Assembly: GCF_023544465.1 (NCBI RefSeq)
Contig: NZ_JALPVL010000004.1
Location: 434,001-498,000 of the forward strand
DNA length: 64,000 nucleotides
DNA from: Paractinoplanes maris
GTDB lineage: Bacteria > Actinomycetota > Actinomycetes > Mycobacteriales > Micromonosporaceae
Direction: 5' to 3'
Part shown: positions 31,868-38,878 of the stretch, piece by piece
Layout of the letters: each line of letters begins with the position of its first letter
Position numbering within the stretch: the stretch's first letter is position 1
Notes under the pieces: model-generated
Told to the model about the DNA's origin: nothing
What the model saw: the letters and a program-made list of their open reading frames with translations, nothing else
The model's database searches: none
Made by a program: the position numbers and the translations under genes

Positions 31868-33184
31868 ATGAACGACGCTCCCCTCGCCGGCTCCGGTCTC
31901 GAGTTCGTCAAGCGCGACGGACGCTGGGCCGACCTGGAGCGGTTGCGCAGCGGCAACCCGATGTACGACGCCACGATCGAGGAGATCAAGGGCCGGCGCA
32001 TCCGGGTCGGCGACCACTGGCTGGCCGACTTCGCCTCCTGCAACTACCTCGGCTTCGACCTCGAGCCCGAGATCATGGACGCGATCGCCCCCGAGGTCGC
32101 CCGCTGGGGCACCCACCCGAGCTGGTCGCGCCTGCTCGGCAACCCGTCGCTCTACCCGCAGATCGAGGAGAAGCTGACCGCTCTGCTCGACGCGCCCGAC
32201 ACCCTGGTGCTGCCGACGATCACGCACATCCACATGTCGGTGCTGCCGATCCTGGCCGGCAAGGGCATGATCTTCCTCGACTCGCAGGCCCACAAGACCA
32301 TCTACGACGGCAGCATGGTGGCCCGCGGTTTCGGCGCGACGGTGCAGCGGTTCCGGGCCAACGACCACGAGCACCTGCGGGAGCTGCTGGCGGCGGCCCC
32401 GGGCGGGATCTCCAAGATCGTGGCGATGGACGGCGTGAACAGCATGACCGGCAACGCGCCCGACCTGAAGGCGTTCGCCGCCGTCGCCCGCGAGTTCGGG
32501 GCGCTGCTCTACGTCGACGACGCCCACGGCTTCGGCGTGATCGGCGAGCGGGGGGTCAACGAGAAATCCCCGTACGGCCTCAAGGGCAACGCCATCGTCA
32601 AGTACAGCGGCGAGACCTACGACAACGTGGTGCTCGTCGGCGGCTTCTCCAAGTCGTACTCGTCGCTGCTGGCCTTCCTGGCCCTGCCGACCTGGCTGAA
32701 GAACCACCTCAAGGTCTCGGCCGCGCCCTACCTCTACTCGGGTCCCGCGCCGACGGCGTCGCTGGCCACCGTCAACGCCGGCCTCGACCTCAACGAGAAG
32801 CGCGGCGACGACATCCGCGCCGACCTCCACCGCAAGACCATGAAGGTGCTCGACCACGTGCGCGGCCTCGGTGTCTACACGCCGAACACCGGCAGCACCC
32901 CGGTGATCGAGCTGCCGCTGGCCGAGGGCGAGGACATCGACGCCGTCGGCAAGCTGCTCTGGGACCGCGGCATCTATGTGACGCTGGCCGCCTACCCGCT
33001 GGTGCCGCGTGACCAGGTGGGCTTCCGGGCCCAGGTCACCGCCGCGAACTCCGACCAGGAGCTCGACGAGCTGAACGCCGTCATCACCGAGCTGAACACG
33101 GCCGGCAAGCTGCGGCGTGACTCATCGTTCGGCAGCGGCTCATCGTTCGGCAGCGGCTCGTCGGTCGGCAGCTCCGCGCAGTGA
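31868..33184 (+). CDS. PLP-dependent alpha-oxoamine synthase (AONS/CqsA/SPT family)
   Basis: 438 residues of the fold-type I family that condenses an amino acid with an acyl-CoA (KBL, AONS, ALAS, SPT, CqsA). Diagnostic segments are FASCNYLGFDLEPEIMDA, the substrate and PLP region ITHIHMSVLPILAGKGMIFLDSQAHKTIYDG, the cofactor Asp/His in YVDDAHGFGVIGERG (about 217-220) and the Schiff-base Lys in VLVGGFSKSYSS (K262). The C-terminus carries the repeats SSFGSGSSFGSGSSVGS. Biotin, haem and sphingolipid genes are absent nearby. Its neighbours are a c-di-GMP enzyme and an exporter, so synthesis of a small acyl-amine signal or metabolite is a reasonable inference. Confidence 0.87.
   Translation: MNDAPLAGSGLEFVKRDGRWADLERLRSGNPMYDATIEEIKGRRIRVGDHWLADFASCNYLGFDLEPEIMDAIAPEVARWGTHPSWSRLLGNPSLYPQIEEKLTALLDAPDTLVLPTITHIHMSVLPILAGKGMIFLDSQAHKTIYDGSMVARGFGATVQRFRANDHEHLRELLAAAPGGISKIVAMDGVNSMTGNAPDLKAFAAVAREFGALLYVDDAHGFGVIGERGVNEKSPYGLKGNAIVKYSGETYDNVVLVGGFSKSYSSLLAFLALPTWLKNHLKVSAAPYLYSGPAPTASLATVNAGLDLNEKRGDDIRADLHRKTMKVLDHVRGLGVYTPNTGSTPVIELPLAEGEDIDAVGKLLWDRGIYVTLAAYPLVPRDQVGFRAQVTAANSDQELDELNAVITELNTAGKLRRDSSFGSGSSFGSGSSVGSSAQ
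33122..33172 (+). repeat. 18-bp tandem repeat at the 3' end of the synthase gene
   Basis: Two identical 18-bp units (33122-33139, 33140-33157) and a partial third encode SSFGSG hexapeptides just before the stop. The downstream MFS gene also ends in hexapeptide-encoding 18-bp units. Confidence 0.85.
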
Positions 33185-34647
33185 GGCTCGCCGGTCCGCT
33201 CGCGCCGCTGCGCAACCGCCAGTTCCGGCTCCTGTGGACCGGGATGAGCGCCTCGCTGGTGGGCGACGGGGTCCTCCTCGTCGCCCTGGCGTGGCAGGTC
33301 TACGACCTCTACGGGACGCCCGCCGCCATGTCGGCGGTGGGCGTCGCCCTCTCCCTGCCCCAGGTGGCCACCCTGCTGTTCGGCGGGGTGGTCAGCGACC
33401 GCCTCGACCCGCGCAAGGTCATGCTGGCGTCCGACCTGCTCCGGCTGGCCACGATGAGCACCCTCGCGGTGCTGACCCTGACCGGGGCGCTGACCTCGCT
33501 CTGGCCGATCCTGATCATCGCGGCGCTGCACGGCGCGGCGGCCGGGTTCTTCGGGCCGGCCTTCGACGCGACAGTGCCCAAGGTGGTGCCGGCCGATGAG
33601 CTGGTCGCGGCGAACTCCCTGGACCAGTTCGTGCGACCGGCCGGGATGCAGATCTTCGGGCCCATGCTGGCCGGCGCGGTCATCGCGGTCGGCGGGGCCG
33701 GGTGGGCGTTCGCGGTCAACGCGGCGACGTTCGCCGTGTCCGTGGCCTGTCTGCTGGCGATGAGCCGCATCCCGCTCACTGATTCCCCGGCCGACTCCTC
33801 CTCCGAGTCGATCTGGCAGGAGATGCGGGCCGGACTGAGCTACGTCCGCAAGCACGTGTGGCTGTGGGGGACGTTCCTGTCGGCCACGTTCACCTATCTG
33901 CTGTTTGTGGGACCGACCGAGGTCCTGCTGCCGTACGTGGTGAAACACGAACTCGGCGGCAGCGCGTCGGCCCTGGCCCTGGTGCTGACCTCGGGCGGGC
34001 TGGGGGCGATCGCGGCTGCTCTGGCGGTCGGCTGGTTCGGCATCCCGCGGCGGTTCATGACTTACACGTACGGGGTGTGGGCGGTCGCCACGCTCGCGGT
34101 GGCCGGCTACGGCGCGGCCAGCCACACCTGGCAGCTGGCGGTGGCCTGCGTGCTGGTCAACGGTCTGGAAGCGGCCGGGACGGTGGCCTGGGCGACCACG
34201 AAGCAGCGGTTCGTCCCCGACCGGATGCTGGGCCGGGTGTCGAGCGTGGACTGGTTTGTCTCGACCGCGTTGCTGCCGCTCTCGTACGCCCTGGCCGCGC
34301 CGGTCGCGGCCTGGATCGGGGTGCGCGAGACCCTGATCGGCGCCGGCCTGCTGGGCGCGGTCGTGACGTTCGGCTTCCTGTTCCTGCCCGGCATGCGCCG
34401 GCCGGAGCGGGAGCTGGCCTACATCGAGCAGCCGTCGACCGATGTTCCTGCCGGCACCGATCTTCCCGCCAGCATCGATGTTCCCGCTGACACCGATGTT
34501 CCAGCTGACACCGATGTTCCCGTCGGCTCTGGCGTTCCTGTCGGCACCGATGTTCCTGTCGGCACCGATGTTCCCCCCGGCACCGCTGTTCCCGCCGGCA
34601 CTCATGTTCCCCTTCCCGCCGTCGACCGAGAGGTGGTGTCCGCATGA
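33181..34647 (+). CDS. MFS exporter (EntS/tetracycline-efflux-like) with repeat tail
   Basis: 488 residues starting at GTG 33181, overlapping the synthase stop (GTGA). About twelve membrane helices include the MFS motif-A-type loop GGVVSDRLDPRKVMLASDLLR after the second helix. N-terminal FRLLWTGMSASLVGDGVLLVALAWQVYDL is characteristic of EntS/MFS_3 drug and siderophore exporters. The membrane domain ends near residue 410. The cytosolic tail (about 418-475) is made of T-D-V-P-A-G hexapeptides. Tight coupling suggests it exports the product of the synthase. Confidence 0.9.
   Translation: MRLAGPLAPLRNRQFRLLWTGMSASLVGDGVLLVALAWQVYDLYGTPAAMSAVGVALSLPQVATLLFGGVVSDRLDPRKVMLASDLLRLATMSTLAVLTLTGALTSLWPILIIAALHGAAAGFFGPAFDATVPKVVPADELVAANSLDQFVRPAGMQIFGPMLAGAVIAVGGAGWAFAVNAATFAVSVACLLAMSRIPLTDSPADSSSESIWQEMRAGLSYVRKHVWLWGTFLSATFTYLLFVGPTEVLLPYVVKHELGGSASALALVLTSGGLGAIAAALAVGWFGIPRRFMTYTYGVWAVATLAVAGYGAASHTWQLAVACVLVNGLEAAGTVAWATTKQRFVPDRMLGRVSSVDWFVSTALLPLSYALAAPVAAWIGVRETLIGAGLLGAVVTFGFLFLPGMRRPERELAYIEQPSTDVPAGTDLPASIDVPADTDVPADTDVPVGSGVPVGTDVPVGTDVPPGTAVPAGTHVPLPAVDREVVSA
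34435..34610 (+). repeat. 18-bp degenerate tandem repeat in the MFS gene tail
   Basis: About nine to ten units of 18 bp, roughly ACCGATGTTCCTGCCGGC, encode TDVPAG-like hexapeptides. The GATGTTCC core is well conserved while third positions and the variable codon drift. Confidence 0.85.
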
Positions 34648-34707
34648 GCTCACCGAGAGGTGGTGTCCGCATGAGCTCACCGAGCGGTGGTGTCCGCATG
34701 AGCTCAC
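34627..34707 (+). repeat. Three tandem copies of a 27-bp translation-start unit
   Basis: The units are 34627-34653, 34654-34680 and 34681-34707. The first two are identical and the third has one substitution (A to C). Each carries GAG(A/C)GGTGG followed by an in-frame ATG (34644, 34671, 34698). The first unit also encodes the last MFS residues. Confidence 0.95.
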
Positions 34708-35111
34708 CGGGCGTCGGTTCCGGCGTGAGCGACGGACCGGCACAGGCCGTACGTGATCTCAGCGCGGCCTTCGCGGCCCGCGACCTGAACGCGGCGCTGG
34801 CCTGCTTCGCTCCCGGCGACGACGTCGGTTATGCCGGCTCGGAGCGGGCCGAGACGGCGGTGGGCCGCGTCGCCCTGACGGCTCTGCTCGGCGACGTCTT
34901 TCTCCGGCCTGAGGCGTACACGTGGCAGGTGCGCGAGACGACCGTCCACATCGATGGGTCGCGGGCCTACGTCTTCGCGGAGGCGGACGGCGTCGCGCGC
35001 GCCGACGCCGGCGGTGAGGAGAACTTCCCCTACCGGGTGTCGGGCCTGGTGGAGCAGGTCGGCGGCCGCTGGCTCTGGCGTCACTGCCAGGGCAGCGAAC
35101 CGTCGGCCTGA
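34644..35111 (+). CDS. SnoaL/NTF2-like protein
   Basis: 155 residues from the first of three repeated starts; ATG 34671 or 34698 would give 146 or 137 residues. The fold is a SnoaL-like alpha+beta cone: PAQAVRDLSAAFAARDLNAALACFAPGDDVGYAGSE at the N-terminus, VALTALLGDVF, then beta strands ending VSGLVEQVGGRWLWRHCQGSEP. These small proteins bind hydrophobic ligands or act as isomerases or cyclases. The first ATG overlaps the MFS stop (ATGA), so it belongs to the synthase-exporter operon. Confidence 0.8.
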   Translation: MSSPRGGVRMSSPSGGVRMSSPGVGSGVSDGPAQAVRDLSAAFAARDLNAALACFAPGDDVGYAGSERAETAVGRVALTALLGDVFLRPEAYTWQVRETTVHIDGSRAYVFAEADGVARADAGGEENFPYRVSGLVEQVGGRWLWRHCQGSEPSA

Positions 35112-35143
35112 GGCCCGCACCCGCAGGGGCGGGGATGGGGAAA

Positions 35144-35176
35144 CGGCCGGCCGGTGGGGCTCTCACCGGCCGGCCG
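35144..35176 (+). terminator. Terminator hairpin after the SnoaL-like gene
   Basis: A perfect 13-bp stem (arms 35144-35156 and 35164-35176, 7-base loop) lies 33 bases after the stop. The right arm touches the first unit of the 27-bp array. Confidence 0.75.
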
Positions 35177-35355
35177 CCCGCGTGGTCACAGCCGGGTGGG
35201 CGGCCCGCGTGGTATCAGCCGGGGCGGCCCGTGTGGTTACAGCCGGGTGGGCGGCCCGCGTGGTCGCAGCCAGGTGGGCCGGCCGTGTGGTTACAGCCGG
35301 GTGGGCGGCCCGCGTGGTCGCAGCCAGGTGGGCCGCTCGGGTCGCGCCGCCTTCA
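35176..35355. repeat. 27-bp tandem array derived from the glycosyltransferase 3' end
   Basis: Six units (35176-35202, 35203-35226 with a 3-bp deletion, 35227-35253, 35254-35280, 35281-35307, 35308-35334) and a terminal part. The segment 35325-35355 matches 35396-35426, inside the glycosyltransferase gene, at 28 of 31 positions. On the minus strand the units would encode TTRAAHPAV/ATRAAHLA, like the enzyme's own ATRAADLIE terminus. It fills the gap between SnoaL and glycosyltransferase. There are no spacers, so it is not CRISPR. Confidence 0.9.
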
Positions 35356-35377
35356 TGTGTGCCTTTCGATCGTGTGC

Positions 35378-36610
35378 TCACAGCATCTTCTCGATCAGGT
35401 CGGCCGCTCGGGTGGCACCGCCTTCACGGCGTACCTGCTCTTTGAGGGCTTGGCAGCGGGTGAGCACCGCGGGGTCGGTGGTGAGGCCGAGCAGGTGATC
35501 GCGCAGCTCGTCGGCGGTCACCGTGGCCGAGTCGATGACGCGGGCCACGCCCAGGGCGGCCAGCTGCTCGGCGTTGGTGAACTGGTCGGCGGCCTGCGGA
35601 GCGGCGATCATCGGGGTGCCGCACCAGAGGCCCTCGCTGCTGCCGCCCATGCCGGCGTGGGTCAGGAAGGCGTCGGCCTGCTCGAGGACGGCCACCTGGG
35701 GCACCCAGGGGTGGAACTCGACCGAGCCGGGGATGTCGCCCAGCTCGGCCGGGTCGACGGTGCGGCCGATCTGGAGCACGGTGTGCCAGCCGGGCAGCGA
35801 GCCGAACGCCGCCACGCAACGCCGGTAGAAATCGGGGTGGTCGGTGAAGGCCGAGCCCAGCGACACGAGCAGCACCTTTTCGGCGGTCGCGGGGCGCGTC
35901 CAGGAGATCGCGTGGGTCTCGGACCCGGACTGGCTCGGCTCCGACGCCACCGGCGGACTGGGTTTGCTGCTGACCGCGGGGTGGTCGCCGAGGATCGGGC
36001 CGACGAAGTCGTAGACGGCCGGGTCGACGCGGTGGGCGTTCGGCTGCAGGGCGCGGGGGATCAGCGCGAGGCAGCGGCCGGGGCGGCCTTGGAAGGACAT
36101 GCTGTCGGTGGTGGACGAGTCGTTGGCGGCCAGCCATGTGGAGAAGCGGCGGTAGTAGGCGGCGCCGCGGGGATCGGCCCGCATCTGCTCGATCATCGGG
36201 GCCATCTCCTGCTCGTAGCCGTCCCAGGCCACGAAGGTGGGGGAGAGCTGCGTGGCCGGGATGCCCCACTGCTCGCCGAGCAGCCGGGCCGGTGCGCCCG
36301 CGATGTCGTACAGGAAAAGGTCGGGACGATCCTCGGCGTAGGCGTCACGGAGCTGCGGGAGCATGGCGATCGCGTCGTCGAGGAACATCGTGAGCTGGTC
36401 GATGGGGTCGAGAGTCCCATGCGTGCCGGCCGGGGGCAGAGTCGACCGGTACGGCTTGAGCTCGGCACCGGCAGCGGTGACGGTCCCGGCGAAGGACGGG
36501 TCGTTGGCGTAGGTGACCCGGTGTCCCCGGCGCACCAGCTCGCGCACGATCTCCAGACTCGGGTTCACGTGGCCGTGGAACGGGATGCTGACCATGGCGA
36601 TATGGGGCAC
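35378..36610 (-). CDS. Macrolide-type glycosyltransferase (GT1, MGT/OleD family)
   Basis: 410 residues. The GT-B fold starts HIAMVSIPFHGHVNPSLEIVRELVRRGHRVTYAN, with the catalytic His near residue 13. The C-terminal domain carries KVLLVSLGSAFTDHPDFYRRCVAAFG, FHPWVPQVAVLEQADAFLTHAGMGGSSEGLWCGTPMIAAPQAADQFTNAEQLAALGVARVI, which is the UDP-sugar binding signature of antibiotic-inactivating macrolide glycosyltransferases. It starts at GTG 36610 with AGGAGG upstream. It is divergent from a TetR regulator across two operator-like palindromes, the classic layout of inducible drug resistance or detoxification. Confidence 0.92.
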   Translation of the reverse strand: MPHIAMVSIPFHGHVNPSLEIVRELVRRGHRVTYANDPSFAGTVTAAGAELKPYRSTLPPAGTHGTLDPIDQLTMFLDDAIAMLPQLRDAYAEDRPDLFLYDIAGAPARLLGEQWGIPATQLSPTFVAWDGYEQEMAPMIEQMRADPRGAAYYRRFSTWLAANDSSTTDSMSFQGRPGRCLALIPRALQPNAHRVDPAVYDFVGPILGDHPAVSSKPSPPVASEPSQSGSETHAISWTRPATAEKVLLVSLGSAFTDHPDFYRRCVAAFGSLPGWHTVLQIGRTVDPAELGDIPGSVEFHPWVPQVAVLEQADAFLTHAGMGGSSEGLWCGTPMIAAPQAADQFTNAEQLAALGVARVIDSATVTADELRDHLLGLTTDPAVLTRCQALKEQVRREGGATRAADLIEKML

Positions 36611-36636
36611 GGCGTTCTCCTCCTGGCGGGTTCGAT

Positions 36637-36694
36637 AGACGAGACGCTACGTCTCGTCTCGTAATCCGTCAAGACGAGCCGTAGCGTCTCGTTG
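36637..36694. promoter_or_regulatory. Two TetR-type operators between glycosyltransferase and regulator
   Basis: Site 1 (36637-36659) is a 10-3-10 perfect inverted repeat with arms AGACGAGACG/CGTCTCGTCT. Site 2 (36672-36694) keeps AGACGAG and CGTCTCGT at the same spacing. Centres are 35 bp apart, between the divergent starts, so one TetR protein can control both directions. Confidence 0.75.
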
Positions 36695-36711
36695 TTGGCT
36701 AGGATGCGAGG

Positions 36712-37281
36712 GTGCCCGATCTGACCCGCCGCAACGAGCAGTCCCGCCGCGCGATCCTCGACGCCGCCCTCGGATTGCTGGGCGACACCGGATACGCCAA
36801 GGTGACGATCGAGGCGATCGCGGCGCGGGCCGGCGTGGGCAAGCAGACGATCTATCGCTGGTGGCCGGGCAAGGGCGCGGTGATCCTGGACGCCCTCGTC
36901 GAGAACGCCACCGCGGTCACCCTGCCCGACAGCGGCGACCTCGAGGCCGACCTGCGGCTCGTCGTGCGGGCCACGGTCGCCGAGTTCGCCGATCCGCGGC
37001 TGTCCGCGACCACCCGGGCGCTGACCGCGGAGACCCTGGCCGACGACGAGCTGGCCGGTCAGGTGCGGGACCGGCTGCTGCGGCCGCAACTCGATGCCGT
37101 ACGGGATCGTCTCCGAGCCGCCCGCGGAGCCGGCCAGATCCGGGCCGGTGCCGACCTCGACCAGGCGGTCGAGCTGATCTTCGGACCGATTTTCCATCGG
37201 TGGCTGCTGCGCACCGGCCCGCTCACCGACGGGTACGCCGACGGGCTCGTCGATCATGTGCTGGCCGCGATCCGGCCCTGA
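36712..37281 (+). CDS. TetR/AcrR-family repressor
   Basis: 189 residues from GTG 36712. The N-terminal HTH (QSRRAILDAALGLLGDTGYAKVTIEAIAARAGVGKQTIYRWWPGKGAVILDAL) is a textbook TetR domain. The C-terminal ligand domain contains VVRATVAEFADPRLSATTRALTAETLADDELAGQVRDRLLRPQLDAVRDRL, a TetR_C type common in drug-responsive regulators. It probably represses itself and the divergent glycosyltransferase through the two palindromes, released by a hydrophobic ligand. The LLM oxidoreductase follows after 16 bases. Confidence 0.92.
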   Translation: MPDLTRRNEQSRRAILDAALGLLGDTGYAKVTIEAIAARAGVGKQTIYRWWPGKGAVILDALVENATAVTLPDSGDLEADLRLVVRATVAEFADPRLSATTRALTAETLADDELAGQVRDRLLRPQLDAVRDRLRAARGAGQIRAGADLDQAVELIFGPIFHRWLLRTGPLTDGYADGLVDHVLAAIRP

Positions 37282-37297
37282 CTGGCAGGGTGGGCGC

Positions 37298-38173
37298 ATG
37301 CGACTTTCGATCTGGCCCGGAGCCGGGCAGAGTTTCGCCGGGGTGCTCGAAACGGCCCGGCACGCCGAGACGACCGGATGGGACGGCGTCTGGTTCGCCG
37401 ACCACTTCATGCCGAACGTGCAGCCGGGGGAGGACGACACCTGGCCGGTGCTCGAGTGCGGGTCGGTGGTGGCGGCGCTGGCCGCGGCGGTGCCCCGGGT
37501 GCGGATCGGCACGCTCGTCTACGGCATGACCTACCGCCATCCGGCCGTGCTGGCCAACATGGCGGCGACCGTCGACCAGATCAGCGGCGGGCGGTTCGTC
37601 TTCGGTGTCGGCGCGGGCTGGCAGGTCAACGAGCACGAGCAGTACGGGATCGAGCTGCCCTCGCTGAAGCAGCGCATCGACCGGTTTGAGGAGGCGCTGC
37701 TGGTGCTGCGCGGGCTGCTGAACGAGCCGCGGACCACCGTGAACGGCAAGTATTACCGGGTGACCGACGCGGTCTGCGAGCCCAAACCGGTGCAGCGGCC
37801 GATGCCGTTGATGATCGGTGCCAAGGGGGAGAAGCGGATGCTGCGGGTCGTCGCCGAGCACGCCGACGAGTGGAACTGCTGGGGGCGGCCTGAGCTGGTG
37901 GCACACAAGTCGGCGGTCCTCGACGAGCACTGCGCGGCCGTGGGGCGGAACCCGGGGTCGATCGCGCGGACCGCTCAGGCGCTCACGGTGGTGGAGGGGG
38001 CGCTGCCCGAGGGCGGCGGATCTCCGGTCATCGGCGGGTCGCCCGGCAAGCTCGCCGAGGACGTGGCCGCCTATCGTGAGCTCGGCCTCGACGAGCTGAT
38101 CATCCCGGACGCCCTGCTCGGCACGGGTGCGGACCGCCTCCGGGCGATGGACGTGATCCGCGGGATCGTCTGA
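37298..38173 (+). CDS. LLM-class F420-dependent oxidoreductase
   Basis: 291 residues starting MRLSIWPGAGQSFAGVLETARHAETTGWDGVWFADHFMP, with VRIGTLVYGMTYRHPAVLANMAATVDQISGGRFVFGVGAGWQVNEHEQYGI and RPMPLMIGAKGEKRMLRVVAEHADEWN. This is the luciferase-like F420 family, close to TIGR03560-type proteins. It probably lies in one transcript with the TetR gene, so it may be part of the same inducible detoxification response as the glycosyltransferase. Confidence 0.88.
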   Translation: MRLSIWPGAGQSFAGVLETARHAETTGWDGVWFADHFMPNVQPGEDDTWPVLECGSVVAALAAAVPRVRIGTLVYGMTYRHPAVLANMAATVDQISGGRFVFGVGAGWQVNEHEQYGIELPSLKQRIDRFEEALLVLRGLLNEPRTTVNGKYYRVTDAVCEPKPVQRPMPLMIGAKGEKRMLRVVAEHADEWNCWGRPELVAHKSAVLDEHCAAVGRNPGSIARTAQALTVVEGALPEGGGSPVIGGSPGKLAEDVAAYRELGLDELIIPDALLGTGADRLRAMDVIRGIV

Positions 38174-38197
38174 GCCGGGCGACCGGGGCGGCTCCAC

Positions 38198-38878
38198 TCA
38201 GACCAAGCCGGCGTCGTGGATGAGCACGGCGGCCTGCGAGCGATTGTTCATGGCCAGCTTGCCCAGGACGCGGGAGACGTGGCCCTTCACCGTCGAGACG
38301 CCCATGCCCAGCGCGGCGCCGATCTCCGCGTTCGACCAGCCGTGCCCGAGCCCGATCGCCACCTCCCGCTCCCGGTCGGTCAGCTTGCCCAGTTGCTCGC
38401 GCGCCCAGACCCGGCGTGACCGCCCGCCCGACGCGGCGACGAAGCCGACCACGGCCCCGACCACCTGGGGCGACAAGATGCTCTCGCCGGACGCCACCCG
38501 CAGGACGGCCGCGATGAGATCCTCCGGAGGAGTGTCTTTCAGCAGGAAACCGGTGGCGCCACCCCGGATCGCTTCGAGCACGTAGTCGTCCACATTGAAG
38601 GTGGTCAGGATGATGACCTGCGGAGCTTGCGGCCTGGCCCGGATGAGCCGGGTGGCCTCCACCCCGTCCATCCGCGGCATCCGGACGTCCATCAGCACCA
38701 CATCAGGCCAGTGCGCGTCCACCGCCGTGATCGCCTCGGCCCCGTTCCCGGCTTCCCCGACCACCTCGATGTCGGTGCGCCCGCCGAGCATGAACCGCAG
38801 CGCGGTGCGGATCATCGGCTCGTCGTCCACCACCAGCAGCCGGATGGGCCGCGCCCGGCCCGGGGTCACTCCTGCCAT
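38198..38878 (-). CDS. NarL/LuxR-family response regulator
   Basis: 226 residues. The receiver has VVDDEPM, phospho-Asp in VVLMDVRMPRMDG, Thr in ILTTFNVDDYV and Lys in FLLKDTPPEDL. The LuxR HTH is LTDREREVAIGLGHGWSNAEIGAALGMGVSTVKGHVSRVLGKL. The ATG lies inside the 3' end of the kinase gene (13-base overlap). A GTG at 38869 overlapping the kinase stop is a possible alternative start. It is the cognate regulator of the kinase upstream. A weak 6-bp inverted repeat (GAGCCG/CGGCTC) lies between its end and the LLM stop. Confidence 0.9.
   Translation of the reverse strand: MAGVTPGRARPIRLLVVDDEPMIRTALRFMLGGRTDIEVVGEAGNGAEAITAVDAHWPDVVLMDVRMPRMDGVEATRLIRARPQAPQVIILTTFNVDDYVLEAIRGGATGFLLKDTPPEDLIAAVLRVASGESILSPQVVGAVVGFVAASGGRSRRVWAREQLGKLTDREREVAIGLGHGWSNAEIGAALGMGVSTVKGHVSRVLGKLAMNNRSQAAVLIHDAGLV

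Noticed and set aside
35176..35355. CRISPR array
   Set aside because: The units are directly contiguous with no spacers, no cas genes are near, and the repeat derives from the glycosyltransferase gene.
35163..35381. A 72-codon minus-strand gene of TTRAAHPAV repeats
   Set aside because: It lacks a ribosome-binding site, has only repeat content, and is explained as an amplified piece of the glycosyltransferase 3' end.
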